Both the position numbers and the translations under genes were made by a program. From Lewinellaceae bacterium (GTDB lineage: Bacteria > Bacteroidota > Bacteroidia > Chitinophagales > Saprospiraceae), in contig JACJXZ010000019.1 in NCBI GenBank assembly GCA_020636375.1, positions 1-64,000 of the forward strand: DNA of 64,000 nucleotides, written 5' to 3'. The first letter of the stretch is position 1; every line of letters starts with the position of its first letter. The notes under the pieces were generated by a model. The model was not told the DNA's origin. It did not search any database and saw only the letters and a list, made by a program, of their open reading frames with translations. Positions 12,001 through 21,354 of this stretch are shown in pieces.

Positions 12001-13872
12001 ACTGCCTACAGTTGGCATGCCATTATCCACGGTTTTACTGAGAGAAAGGTCCACCGAAAGGCCGGTGATGGTGACGCTGTCGTCATCGTCGTCGCCGGGT
12101 GCATTATCGCCGGGCGTGGAATCCGGGTCGGGGTTGTTGCTGGTCAGGATCTGCGCCCGGTTGGTGATGGGGCCGGACTGCAGGACGGTGACCGTGATGT
12201 CGATGGATCGGGAGCCCCCATTGGGAATGTTGGGTACCGTCCAGATCCCCGTGAGTTCATTATACGATCCATCGCCCAGTTGCGACACATAAGCTACGCC
12301 GGCGGGAAGGATATCCCGCACGGACACACCACTGGCTTCCGCCGGGCCGGTGTTGGCCACCGTTATGGTAAAGGTGACGTTGGAGCCCACATTGGCAACT
12401 GTCGGGCTGGCCGTCTTGTCCAGCGACAAGTCGGCGCTGCGGGCGAAGCCGAAGTTGTTGTTGGGGTCGATATTGCCGAAGGTTACGAAATCAGCTTCTT
12501 CGACATTGTCTGTCGTCAATACGGAGTTAGCCGGCAGCGTGCCGGTATTTACTGCCATGACGAAATTGTCCAGAAAAGATTTTTCAAATTCATAATCTCC
12601 ATTGGCGTCCGTGGTGGCCGTTTGGATCTGGGTGTCGCCGCCGTCCACCAGGCCGTCGTTGTTCTGGTCAATATAGAGGATGACCTGCACGCCGGCCTGG
12701 CCCACATCGGTACCGTTGAAGAGGCCGTCGCCGTCCTGGTCATCGAATACTTTACCGGTGATAAGGTTACTACCGCCGGTGAGGCAGCCGACACCTTCGT
12801 AGTCGGAGCCGCTGTCAAAGTTGCGCACCTTGGTGGCTACCGCCGTGGTGGTGTTGATGGTCCACAAGGCATCCGCGTCGGCGCCGCCGGCGCCATCGCC
12901 GGTGGTGATGTAGAAGGTACCGTCGTTATAGAAGGAGAAACCTTCCACATCGTCCAGGTTGCCACCCGTACTCTTGGTAATGCGGCCCACATCCGTCACG
13001 GCGCCGGTCGCCTTATTGATCCGGATCAGGCGGTCAGCAGTGCCGCTGTTGTTGGCCACGCCGTACATCTGTCCGTCGACCGGGTTGATGGCGATGTCGT
13101 CGACATCGTAAAGCGGAGTGGAGAGGGAAGCGGTATTGATGGTCACATAGTCGATGTTCGGCCCGAAGAAGTTCGGGATGTGGTTGCCGGTGGCTGTATT
13201 GATGGCCAGGAGCACATCCTCGGGCGGGGTGCCATCCCCATAACGATGGGTGGCGTACATCACCCCGGTCTGGGGGTCGATGGCCAAACCGTCGAGGTCG
13301 GAAAAGTTGATATTGCCGGCAGCGCCGCCACCCACACCGGCCACCCCAATGGCGGAAAATGCTCCGGTGGTGAGGTTGATGGTACCGAAGGTCCCGAAGT
13401 TGGCGGCGTAAAGGGTATTGCCATCCAGCGACAATTCCGTGGCTTCGATACCATTGACGCCGGTATTGCCGATGACTGTTGAAGCGGTGAGCCCGTCGCG
13501 TTTGATACTCACCAGATTGTTCCCGCCGTCATCTATAGCATAGCAGATGGTGGCGTCAGCCAGAAGCCCCCGCTCGGCCGGGGGGCTGGCGTTCTCCAGC
13601 TTTTCCAGGTAGCCGCTGCCCAGTGCCTGGTCGATCAGGGCGGAAGGGCCGCCTGCGCCCGGCGGATCGGCCATGGCCAGGGTGGGTGGGGAATCCTCGA
13701 TCACCCATGGTGGCAGCTCGGGGGCGCTGGGCTGGGCCAGCACTTGCAGGGCTGCCGAACAGATCGTCAATAACGTAAGGGCCGTGTGGAGTGTAAATGT
13801 GCGTATCATGAGAATATGTGGATATACCGTGGTTACAAATCTGGGTTTCTGCTTATTATTCATGCTCTTCAT
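7933..13872 (-). CDS. Giant adhesin B, N-terminal part: propeller-like head, SdrD_B, DUF11 x2, Ig-like units
   Basis: This 1979-residue open stretch is the N-terminal part of a secreted giant protein. A signal peptide lies around residues 22-47 (MIRTFTLHTALTLL...VLAQ), so ATG 13809 is as likely a start as 13872. Residues about 85-365 are propeller-like, with repeated LSLDGNTLYA, GLAIDPQTGVMYA and DDIAINPVDGQMYG strands. An SdrD_B (Cna-B-like) domain follows at about 367-475, then two DUF11 domains (about 480-610 and 607-727, LSLDKTASP and LSLSKTVDN), a PKD-like segment (about 730-803) and Ig-like Big_9 units to the end. One Ig-like unit holds an inserted choice-of-anchor A module (about 972-1311). 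The stop of adhesin A lies 5 bp upstream, so the two probably form an operon. The frame is lost at about 7940 and resumes in the array downstream. The domain set is typical of surface adhesins; no ligand can be inferred. Confidence 0.88.
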   Translation of the reverse strand: MKSMNNKQKPRFVTTVYPHILMIRTFTLHTALTLLTICSAALQVLAQPSAPELPPWVIEDSPPTLAMADPPGAGGPSALIDQALGSGYLEKLENASPPAERGLLADATICYAIDDGGNNLVSIKRDGLTASTVIGNTGVNGIEATELSLDGNTLYAANFGTFGTINLTTGAFSAIGVAGVGGGAAGNINFSDLDGLAIDPQTGVMYATHRYGDGTPPEDVLLAINTATGNHIPNFFGPNIDYVTINTASLSTPLYDVDDIAINPVDGQMYGVANNSGTADRLIRINKATGAVTDVGRITKSTGGNLDDVEGFSFYNDGTFYITTGDGAGGADADALWTINTTTAVATKVRNFDSGSDYEGVGCLTGGSNLITGKVFDDQDGDGLFNGTDVGQAGVQVILYIDQNNDGLVDGGDTQIQTATTDANGDYEFEKSFLDNFVMAVNTGTLPANSVLTTDNVEEADFVTFGNIDPNNNFGFARSADLSLDKTASPTVANVGSNVTFTITVANTGPAEASGVSVRDILPAGVAYVSQLGDGSYNELTGIWTVPNIPNGGSRSIDITVTVLQSGPITNRAQILTSNNPDPDSTPGDNAPGDDDDDSVTITGLSVDLSLSKTVDNGMPTVGSTVIFTLTVTNSSAGAATGVTVSDPLPAEFTFQSASGDGTYSAGTGIWNIGTVAAMSSATIDITVTVTGGFAVPNEAQIETVNEPDPDSTPGNDDPDEDDQSFACVVIPIELNGGPGYTLNAPAGLTDYQWYLDGNPIMGATSQSYVVQAPNTGEYTYTAMDAAGCEYNEDCPIVFIQPANDMPDAVNDPNVMTDEDMAVNINVLANDDFGNDGPSSSAITIISQPANGTASVDDNGTPNDPTDDTIDYIPDPNFNGTNTIIYQICDSDGDCDQAVVTVTVDPVDDMPVAVDDTNMTDEDTPVSGDASTNDTPSGDGGNVWSLVGPNGGAANGTVTMNPNGTYTYTPGPEPCAGACTFFAPCQDGSCPVLTDYPSALLPTGPPAGGVRGTDANINLIVEGDFTVTNGGGAETEGRIAVGGNFIMDRSFYGTATSGGGTYVIGPDGENNLIVRGDIQRNEVSTGTLGNAQGGSSIVGNIFVGGSVAANITTNSGNPATVIANQGAAAVDALVNFNSIFAQLDIKSDCFAGLPATGTFNAGSFTLEGDGSSDVQVFNLSASDLTTLSGQNLLIDNIPAGATIIVNVTASGTVNWDVANVIAGVENDPGYTTFGAPDGDVRVFNLLFNFNSASQVNFNSSINGSILVKDGDVNLLGNVNGRMAIGGNLTHSGSGTEIHNYPFLGECSCLTGGTCTDVFTYEVCDADGDCDQATVTINITALNDPPVANDDTDTTPEDTPVTTDVVANDTDSDGNIDPTSVTIVTQPSNGTLTNNGDGTVTYTPNPNFNGTDSYVYNVCDDGTPLPAQCDQATVTITIDPVDDAPIAVDDTNTTDEDTPVSGDASTNDTPSGDGGNVWSLVGPDGGAANGSVTMNPDGTYTYTPDADYNGTDVFTYEVCDVDGDCDQATVTITITPVDDQPIANDDTNTTLEDTPVSGATAGNDIPSGDGGNVWSLIGPNGGAANGTVVMNPDGTYTYTPDANFNGTDVFNYEVCDIDGDCDPATVTITIDSVDDFPVANDDVSTTDEDTPVNIPVLPNDDFGGDGPSMAPITIVTPPANGTAMVNDNGTPTDPTDDTIDYTPNPDYNGPDQIVYQICDADGDCDQATIDITVDPVDDVPNAVNDPTEMTTEDTPVNLDVLANDDFGGDGPSMTPITIISQPANGTATVDDNGTPTDPTDDTIDYVPDMNFNGANTIVYEICDADGDCDQAVVTVTVGAVDDMPDAVDDPLVATDEDTPVNIDPLVNDDFGGDGPGTGPITIVTPPANGTATVNNGGTPTDPTDDTIDYNPSPDFNGTETIVYEICDADGDCDQATITVTVNPINDVPTAINDPNEMTDEDTPVNIDVLANDDFGGDYRA
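9937..10957 (-). other. Choice-of-anchor A module nested inside an Ig-like unit of adhesin B
   Basis: About 340 residues with the signature of the choice-of-anchor A (CAA) adhesin fold: LIVEGDFTVTNGGGAETEGRIAVGGN, later GSSIVGNIFVGGSV, SSINGSILVKDGDVNLLGNVNGRMAIGGN. It interrupts one Big_9 unit between the strand GTYTYTP and the strand TDVFTYEVCDADGDCDQ, which are adjacent in the neighbouring units. Its DNA is visibly richer in A and T (for example 10080-10150) than the flanking repeats. Single cysteine-rich linkers (CAGACTFFAPCQDGSC before, GECSCLTGGTC after) bracket it. Nested insertion is seen directly; the fold assignment rests on recognised family motifs. Confidence 0.7.
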
Positions 13873-13876
13873 GGAT

Positions 13877-16455
13877 CTAGGGATTCTGGGTTACTGAAAT
13901 GGGCTCGCGCTTCAGAACACATTGCAGTATTACCGCATCCTGATCATCCTCGCCCAGAATATTGTTGTTGGGTGTCGAGTCGGAGTCGACCTCGTTTTGA
14001 GCCGTCACCTCGGCGACGTTGGTGGCGTCGGTGAAGTTGTCGACCATCGCCACGATCTGCAGCTCTACGGAGCTGCCGGGTGGCACGGTTCCGATAAACC
14101 AGACGCCCGTGTTGGGGTCGTACGTCCCTCCGCTGTTGTCGCTGACATAGGTCAGCCCGGAGGGCAGCTGGTCTTTCACCACCACTCCGGTGGCCGTGGC
14201 CGAGCTGGTATTGGACAGGGTGAGGGTGAAGGTGACATTATCGCCCGCATCCGGCTGTTCCGGGAATACCGTCTTGGTCAGTTCGATATCGACCGGGGAA
14301 GTGATGGTGATGATCACCCTGGCCACATCGCACTGCGGGTCGAAGAGGTTCGCATCACAGATCTCGTAGTAGAAGGTGTCCTGCCCGATGAAGTTGGACG
14401 GAGGCGTGTAGTCGATAAAGTCGTCCGTCGGGTCGCCGGGGGTGCCGTTGTTGTTCACACTGACGGATCCGCCCTGCAGGGTGCCGCCGCCAGTGGGGTT
14501 GAGCGGGTTGACGCCGGCAGTCTGAAGGGTGATATTCTCGCCTTCCGGATCGAAGTCATTGACCAGTACATCCACCTGAATGGCGGTGTTGATGGCGGTG
14601 ACATCCGCGTCGTCGACAGCAACCGGCGGCTGGTTCTCGACAGTGACCGTCACCGTGGCGAAGTCACACAGGTTGGGGCAGCCGTTGTCGCAGATCCGGT
14701 AGAAGTAGGTGTCCGTACCGGCGAAACCGGCGGGCGGCGTGTATTGTGTCTTGCCGGAGGGCAGGACGGTTACCGTTCCACCCTGGGTGCTGGTGCTGCT
14801 GCTAAGCCCACAGGCCGTCAGCGGGTTGTTCGGGTCGCAGAGGGTGACCGTCAACTCGTCGCCTTCCGGGTCGCTATCGTTGCTCAGCACTGGCGTGGTA
14901 AGCTGATCCCCGGAGGTAATGGCGTCGCCGTCGTCATTAGCGGTGGGCGCCGTATTGGATACCGGCACGGTGATGGTTACCGTCGCCACGTCGCACTGCG
15001 CAGGCAGAGGCGTTCCGTCGTCACACACCTGATATTCGAAGGTAAACGTGCCTGCTCCGGCCGCCGTATAGGTAAAGGTGCCGTCCAGGTTATTGACCAG
15101 CGTACCGGTAGCCGGCGACAAGGGCATGGTGATGGTGACTGAGCTGGGCACTAAATTGCCGTCAAGATCGTAATCATTGCCCAGTACACTGAATGTCGTA
15201 GCCCCGCAAGGCTGGTAAACCACCTCCGTATCATCGGTGGCCACCGGCGGGTCGTTGGTATCCGCGTTGACGGTGAAGGTGATGACTGCGTCATCGCACA
15301 GTCCGCCTGGATCACAGATGACGTAAGTGGTTTGGTCAGTTCCGGTAAAGCCCGGAGGCGGCACATAGTATATTTCACCGCTGGGTAATATCGTCACGGT
15401 ACCGCCGTTGGTGGTCGCACCATTACAAACGGCAGGCATTGCTGCGGAGGCATCCGTACCCACGCAGGTAGGCGGGCTGATGGGGTCTCCGTCCGGGTCG
15501 CTGTCGTTGGCGAGTACATTGACGGAGACGGGATCGTCTTGTTCGGTAGTAGCAGCGTCATCATTGGCTACCGGTGGGTCGTTGGTGAATGGATTCACCG
15601 TAACGGTCACAGTAGCCTCATCACAGAGTACGCCGGGGTTAGCTTCGTCGCACAATTCGTAAACGAAGGTTTCCACGCCGGTAAAGCCGACCGGCGGCGT
15701 GTAATTGATGGTGCCGTCGGGGTTGATGCTGTACGTACCGCCAAAAGAAGGCGGAGAGGTGATGGAGGTAACCGTTGTGACCTCGCCGTCTACATCAGGG
15801 TTCTGATCGTTGCCAATGGCGTCGATGACAATAGGTATGTTTTGCTCCGTAGTGGCAACATCATCATTGGCTACCGGCGGATTGTCGAAGGAACGGCCGA
15901 AGTTGTTGTCACAATCCGAGTCGGTAGCGCTGGTGAGGGTAGCCGTCTGGTATTGCGCGGTGGTATAGTAATTATTCGCTGGCGAAACAGGCAGCGTAGC
16001 TTCATCAATAGCCATCACATAGTTGGCCGGCAGGCTGCCGGCGAAGAACTGATAGCTGTAGAAGCCGTTGGCGTCCGTAATCTTCGTCGTCAACAGCACA
16101 TCACCCGTAGTGACCGTACCGCTGGCATCCTCATCCCGGTAAATCTTGACACTAACGCCGGCAAATGGATTTTCCGAACCAGTCTCAAAAGTGCCATTTT
16201 CGTTGCTGCTGTCGTCCCAAACGAAACCGGAGAGGGAGTTGGTTTGGTAAAGGGAATATTGAGCGGCATCGACCTCAACTTTACCGTTGGTACCGTCGAA
16301 GCGCACATATTGAGCGCCGGCGGGAGCGGTGATTTCCAGTTGGAATTGCTGGAAGTTGGGCTTAGGCGCGGTAATGGAAAAAGAAGTTCCGGAGCCGAAA
16401 GTCGTCGTGGTCGAAGTTTTGGCGGTGATCGTAGTTCCGCCGTCCGACGAAAGTA
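13877..16455 (-). CDS. Giant adhesin A, C-terminal part: SdrD_B, Ig-like units, DUF11
   Basis: This is the in-frame C-terminal part of the upstream giant adhesin. A GTG at 16306 opens the longest start-to-stop stretch, but the reading frame extends upstream to a 1-base frameshift near 16450, where the paralogous block at 17.5 kb reads FFYFYLAEDGG. In order it contains the end of a jelly-roll-like repeat (APAGAQYVRFDG), an SdrD_B domain (NSLSGFVWDDSSNENGTF), about six Ig-like/cadherin-like units (VANDDVATTEQN, VANDDAATTEQDD and similar), and one DUF11 domain (IELTKTVFPEQPDAGDNVTF). It ends with a TAG at 13877, 5 bp before the ATG of adhesin B. No sorting domain is visible after DUF11, so this end may be another frame break. 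That the two adhesins were once one protein cannot be excluded. Confidence 0.8.
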
Positions 16456-16854
16456 GAAAAACAAGAAAGTACCCTGCGGCAGAATTTGGCTGAAGTCGAC
16501 GATCAGGAAATCGCCATTGTCTACTAATGAGAACAATTGATCCGGCGCCCTAAGGCTCTGATGGCGTATCGGCAGTACTGGTAAGCGAAGTTGGGTTGTC
16601 AATAGCATAACCCGACTGCACCACAGCGGTTTCAGATTGCACGCAACCGGTGGGCGAACAGGTACGCAAGTTGTATTCGACGGCATCGACGTGCAGTTTT
16701 CATCAGCATCATTATTGATAAAACGAATTCGTTGAGCGCTGGCGGCATCTGCTACAGTATAAGTAAAGGTAGTAAAGGTTAACCCGGACACCGAATGGCT
16801 TTCGGCGCCAACCCAGGAAGAACCATTGAAAATCTCCACCGTAAAGTCTGCTCT
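16456..16854 (-). CDS. Giant adhesin A, frame-broken bridge (jelly-roll-like repeat 3)
   Basis: The stretch encodes a third copy of the repeat seen twice in 16.9-19.8 kb (EIFNGSSWVGA, AQRIRFxNNDAD, VDAVEY, GQILPQGTFF) but in broken frame. An in-frame TAA at about 16855 follows YYVSSDDLL, where the paralogue reads SAEDATPVDYTVE. One A is missing from an A run near 16695 (the paralogue reads NNDADKKLRVDAVEY). A further shift lies near 16560, and a single-base loss near 16450. Because both flanks and the interior all match the paralogue in some frame, this is one gene with indels, not separate genes. Confidence 0.7.
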
Positions 16855-19809
16855 TTAGAGGAGATCATCACTACTTACATAATAGGTGATTTTATCGCCC
16901 GGCACCACGGTTTGGGAAAGGGTTATTTCCAAACGAGCGCTGGCGCCTTTGTCCAATTCGGCAAATAACGCATCGGGTACGCCGATCGCATTTTGCTCAT
17001 CTTTTACCTTGTTCAAGGGATCCGAAACGCTAAAGCCATAACCCGTGCCGATAATCACCGTGGATTCACCGGAGGCGCAGCCATCGTTCACGACCGTAAT
17101 GGTTAACACGGCGTCGTCGCACTGGCCGGAGGGGTCGCAAATCTGGTAGGTCAGCATATCTGTGCCCGTAAATTCATTATTGGGCGTATAAGTAATGGTG
17201 CCATCGGGATTGATGACGGCTGAACCATTGGAGGGCCCGCTCAGAATCTGGGTGGTGCTCAACGGATCGCCTTGCGGGTCGCTGTCGTTGATCTGTACCG
17301 GGTAGGTGACCGGGGTTTCCTCGGGCGTTGCCGTCATATCATTAACAGCAATAGGAGCGCCGTTTTCACAACTGGTCCTGACGTATTCGACCGCATCGAC
17401 GAATATTTTATTGTTCGTCCCATCGAAGCGCACATAACGAGCGCCGGCAGGGGCGGTAATCTCCAATTTAAATTGCTGGTAGTTGGGTTCAGGAGCAGTC
17501 GGTGAAAAAGAGGTTCCCGAACCGAAGGTAGTCGTGGTGGAGGTTTTAACGGTGATGGTCGTTCCGCCGTCTTCCGCCAGGTAGAAATAGAAGAAAGTAC
17601 CTTGGGGCAGAATCTGGCCGAAGTCGACAATCAGGAATTGCCCGCTTCCCACTTCCGAACCATTCTGATCCGGAGCGCCCACTGCAAAAGTTGGGTCTTT
17701 AGCCGTACTGGAAGGAGAGCCGGGAATGGATGTTCCAAATCCGCTGGACTGGGTCAGTTGCAGGGCTCCGGCACATCCGGCGATACATTGGCGCATAGTA
17801 TATTCTACGGCATCTACCCGCAGCTTTTTATCGGCATCATTATTGAAAAAGCGAATCCGCTGTGCGCCGGCGGCGTCTGTAACGAGGTAATTAAAAGCGG
17901 TGAGGGTTGTTCCGGAAACCGTCAGGCTTTGGGCGCCTACCCAGGAAGAACCGTTGAAGATTTCGACGGTGTAATCTACGGGGGTGGCGTCTTCTGCACT
18001 GATATAATAAGTAATCACATCTCCGGCCAACACGGTAGTGGAAAGGGTGATCTCCAGCCGGGCGCTGGCGCCTTTGTCCAATTCGGCGAATAAACCGTCG
18101 GGCACGCCGATCGCTCTTTCTTCATTGGCGACTTTATTGAGGGGGTCGGATACAGTAAAACCATAACCTGTCCCGATCGCTGCGGGCAACTCGCCCGGGT
18201 CGCCGCTACAATTGTCATTCGGGATGATAATGGTCAGGGTTGCTTCGTCACAAAGGTTGGTCGGGTCGCAGATTTGGTAGGTCAGTACATCGGTACCTGT
18301 AAAATCCGCAGTGGGGATATAAGTGATGGTGCCATCGGCGTTGATCACGGCCGTACCGTTGGAGGGCGGCGAAGTGATGGCAGTAGTAGTAAGAGGGTCG
18401 TTCTGTAGGTCGTAATCATTGACCTGTACTTCGTAAGTAACCGGGATGCCTTCTACCCCGTAGGTAACGTCATCAATGGCAACCGGCTCGCCGCTTATAC
18501 AAGTTTCTATTTCGTAGATGACAGCGTCGACATAGGTTTTATTAATATTTCCGCTAAAACGCAGGTAGCGTAGGCCCGTGGGCTGGGTGACGGTGTAAAA
18601 GAATTGGGTGTAGGATTCATCCTTATCCGTTTCGGGTATATAATTAACCGAACCGGTGAAAGAGCTATTCGTCAGCGAACCCGAGACGTCCAGAGTAGGT
18701 TGTGGGCTTTGGGAATCATTGGCCAGGAAAAGCTGCACTTGCGATCCGTTGGGGATGGTGTCGCCCAGGTCGAGGATGAGAAACTGGCCGGCATTGATAT
18801 CAGCTGCTTCAAAATTGGGTAGCCCAAGCGCTTTATTTTCGTTGCCGGCAGTGCTGGTTCCGTCAAAGGCATCGGCGGTACCGTTCAAAACAAGAGATAC
18901 CTCGGGCAGCACGCAATCTGGTTGGCAGGCTTTGACCTCGTAGCTGATTCCGTCGAGCCGGAACTCTTTATTACTGTTGGTATTTGCGATCCGAAGGAAC
19001 AAAATCCCGTTCGGGTTCGTCACTGTATAATCAAAAGTATACGTTTGATCATCGTCGGGCACGGTATAATTCTGCACATCGGAAAAGGTGATACCATCAT
19101 CCGAACTGGAGGCCGAGAAGGTCGTCGGGTTGCCGTCCTTCGACCAGCCATAAATGCTTACTACATCGCCAGGTAGTACAGTCGTTTCCAACGTGATAGT
19201 CATTACGCCCCGTTGTGCAGGGTTTGAATTATGTTTGAGTTCTGCGAACTTTTGGCGGGCGCGTCCTTCCGGGTATCCCAAAGCAAAATATGGATTGGAA
19301 ACATAAGCATTGGAAGCTTCCGCCACCCCATAAGCCGTATACAATTTCCGGTACTCCTCCAGGGGCGTACAGCCGAATTCATCGGTTTCATCCACCGTAA
19401 TGGTAATGGTGGCCACATCGCAGAAGGGGCCGCCGTCCATGGGGTCGGTCAGGTCGCAGATCCGGTAGTAGATCACTTCGGTCCCCATGAAGGCAGGGGC
19501 GGAGACGTAGGTGACGGTACCGTCGAAGTTGATGGTGAAGGTGCCGCCGTTGGGCGTAGTGAAGGGGCTGGCGATGGTCATCATCGTCATGGGGTCCCAG
19601 AAGGCGAGGCTGCTGGGGTCTATATCGAGGTTGAGGTCGGTATCGTTGGTAGGGGCGGCAGGGTAACCAGCACGCCGGGTTGGTAAATTCGGCGTCGTTG
19701 TTGTTGGTACCAGGGGCACCGGCGCCGGTACGATGGTGGTCGATTCGCTATCGAAGGCGGTGCGGGTGCCGCAGTCGTCCTGTACGATGCAGCGGATGGA
19801 GCATTCCAC
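16855..19809 (-). CDS. Giant adhesin A, central part: alternating Ig-like and jelly-roll-like repeats
   Basis: A 984-residue open stretch. It alternates Ig-like units (for example DDVTYGVEGIPVTYEVQVNDYD followed by NGTAVINADGTITYIP and TYQICDPTNLCDEA) with longer repeats of roughly 150-250 residues. These contain GTGYGFTVSDPLNKV, AELDKGASARLEITLS, VEIFNGSSWVGA, AQRIRFFNNDAD, VDAVEY and ARYVRFDGTN, and resemble carbohydrate-binding or discoidin-like beta-sandwich modules by strand pattern only. The apparent GTG start at 19809 is not a real start: the frame upstream (CPGTFSNP, then QTTIFTPSFVSEGVE) joins it after a shift in a C run at about 19866. A local frame wobble around 19690 is also likely. 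It is an extracellular binding region by inference. Confidence 0.8.
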   Translation of the reverse strand: MECSIRCIVQDDCGTRTAFDSESTTIVPAPVPLVPTTTTPNLPTRRAGYPAAPTNDTDLNLDIDPSSLAFWDPMTMMTIASPFTTPNGGTFTINFDGTVTYVSAPAFMGTEVIYYRICDLTDPMDGGPFCDVATITITVDETDEFGCTPLEEYRKLYTAYGVAEASNAYVSNPYFALGYPEGRARQKFAELKHNSNPAQRGVMTITLETTVLPGDVVSIYGWSKDGNPTTFSASSSDDGITFSDVQNYTVPDDDQTYTFDYTVTNPNGILFLRIANTNSNKEFRLDGISYEVKACQPDCVLPEVSLVLNGTADAFDGTSTAGNENKALGLPNFEAADINAGQFLILDLGDTIPNGSQVQLFLANDSQSPQPTLDVSGSLTNSSFTGSVNYIPETDKDESYTQFFYTVTQPTGLRYLRFSGNINKTYVDAVIYEIETCISGEPVAIDDVTYGVEGIPVTYEVQVNDYDLQNDPLTTTAITSPPSNGTAVINADGTITYIPTADFTGTDVLTYQICDPTNLCDEATLTIIIPNDNCSGDPGELPAAIGTGYGFTVSDPLNKVANEERAIGVPDGLFAELDKGASARLEITLSTTVLAGDVITYYISAEDATPVDYTVEIFNGSSWVGAQSLTVSGTTLTAFNYLVTDAAGAQRIRFFNNDADKKLRVDAVEYTMRQCIAGCAGALQLTQSSGFGTSIPGSPSSTAKDPTFAVGAPDQNGSEVGSGQFLIVDFGQILPQGTFFYFYLAEDGGTTITVKTSTTTTFGSGTSFSPTAPEPNYQQFKLEITAPAGARYVRFDGTNNKIFVDAVEYVRTSCENGAPIAVNDMTATPEETPVTYPVQINDSDPQGDPLSTTQILSGPSNGSAVINPDGTITYTPNNEFTGTDMLTYQICDPSGQCDDAVLTITVVNDGCASGESTVIIGTGYGFSVSDPLNKVKDEQNAIGVPDALFAELDKGASARLEITLSQTVVPGDKITYYVSSDDLL

Positions 19810-21256
19810 GCCTTCCGATACGAAGCTCGGGGTAAAGATGGTCGTTTGTCCGTTGGGGGTTGGAGAAGGTGCCGGGGCAATCGGTCACCCACTGGTAGGT
19901 GAACACGCCGGTGCCGCCGGTAGCGTTGGCGGTAAGCATGAAGCGCGTCGGAGCCGCCCTCTACGGTCGGCGCCACGCCACTTACATCTACGTTAATGGC
20001 TTTGCCCTGGGCAGCCCAGATGCTGAAGTTGAGGAAGGCGCGCTGGGCGGCGATATTGGCGGTGCCGCTGCCGCCGTGGTTGTGGTAAGTATCGTACATG
20101 ACCTTACCGCGGGTGGCATCGCCGAAGGCGTCGCCGAAGGCTATCTTCACCATAAGGCCGAGGGAGACAGAAGGCACATCCGGGTGCGCCGGAATGGTCA
20201 CGCCCAGTTGGGTGGTGGGCCGCCATCCTCCGCCGATAACGGGAAGGTAGCTCTGCTCGGAGCCGTTTTGCAAAGCTCCGTCTATGACCCCCATATACTG
20301 CATGACGGGGTGGGTAGGCAAAAAAGCATTGTAAGGGCCGCCCGCTTCCCCGTGGTCGCCCCATTCCACAAGGGAGTTATTGGGGTCGGAGTAGGGGCCG
20401 CCGCCGGTGGCAGTACCGGTTTTGACGGACAGGAAATTCGTTTGTTCACTGGGGTTACTGGGGTTAAACATCAGTTCCAGGGCGCTCACGGCGTGGCAGG
20501 CCGCCCAGATGGCGCCGTCGCAGCCGCCCAGGCCATCGGAGGTGGCGCTGCCGATGTCGGCGTTCCAGCTGAAGAGGCGGCCGTGGGCCAGGTCGACGCC
20601 GTCGACCCACTCGGGGTCGGCGTGGGGCATGACGAATATGTCGTTGCAGCAGGTCAGGTCGCCGGGCAATACCCAATTGTAGGCGGTTTCCGGGATGCCG
20701 GCCGCTTCGAGGTATCCCTCGGCGATGCCGCCGTTCTGTTCGTCGAGCGTCCAGTTCATCACATAATCTATGGTGATGTAGACCGGGACGATGATGGCGG
20801 AGACGGTGGTGGCGCCGACCACCCCCTGGGCTTCCCAGGAAGCGATGGCGGCGTTGACCGCCGGCGTCCGGTACTCGGCGGGGATGATGAAAGCGCTGCC
20901 TCTGTAGTCGACGCCGTTGTGGGAAAAGTCGATCCCATCCTTGGCCTTGCTGGGGTTGATCACCCACTTGATGGGCACCTGATAGTTGTTGAGCAGGTCG
21001 TAGATCAGGCCGTAGGGTTTGAGGCCGTTGCCGACCGTCTGCGGCGTGACGCCCATGTTGATGATATAGGAGCCTGCCGAGACGGTCTCATTGACGGCAA
21101 AGGATGCCTGGCTGAAACCCAGCAGGAAAAAGCTCAGTAAGAAAAGGCGGAGGGGCAGGAATTTGCCCAGCCAGCTTTTCTTTTTAGGTGTAGTAAGATT
21201 GGCAGCGTGATCAGAGGCTGCGTGTTGTGGATAAGGATAGGTAGACATTTCGATCA
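19810..21256 (-). CDS. Giant adhesin A, N-terminal part: signal peptide and unrecognised globular domain
   Basis: ATG at 21256 (MIEMSTYPYPQ) or 21247 gives a long n-region and a hydrophobic signal (LFLLSFFLLGFSQASFA). An upstream ATG at 21425 would add an unlikely low-complexity leader. The next roughly 400 residues form a domain I do not recognise. It includes INMGVTPQTVGNGLKPYGL, VPIKWVINPSKAKDGIDF, a CCNDIFVMPHADPEW stretch, GCDGAIWAACHAVSALE and YDTYHNHGGSGTANIAAQR. It is rich in His, Trp and Cys, so it could be enzymatic. A PKD/Ig-like segment follows (FMLTANATGGTGVFTYQW), but only after a one-base shift near 19945, and another shift follows at about 19866. The exported domain probably forms the tip of adhesin A. 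Confidence 0.75.
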
Positions 21257-21354
21257 TGTTTTTGCCGATGGTTTGCGTCCTGGATAAATTATGAGAGTGC
21301 CCTGCTCCGGCGTTGCTGGCCGGATGGATGTTGGATTGGCGGTTGCCGGAGTAT

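Noticed and set aside
11212..13482. A 756-residue ORF on the plus strand opposite adhesin B
   Set aside because: It is the antisense shadow of GC-rich Ig-like and propeller coding sequence; it has no domain and low-complexity Gly, Val and Arg composition.
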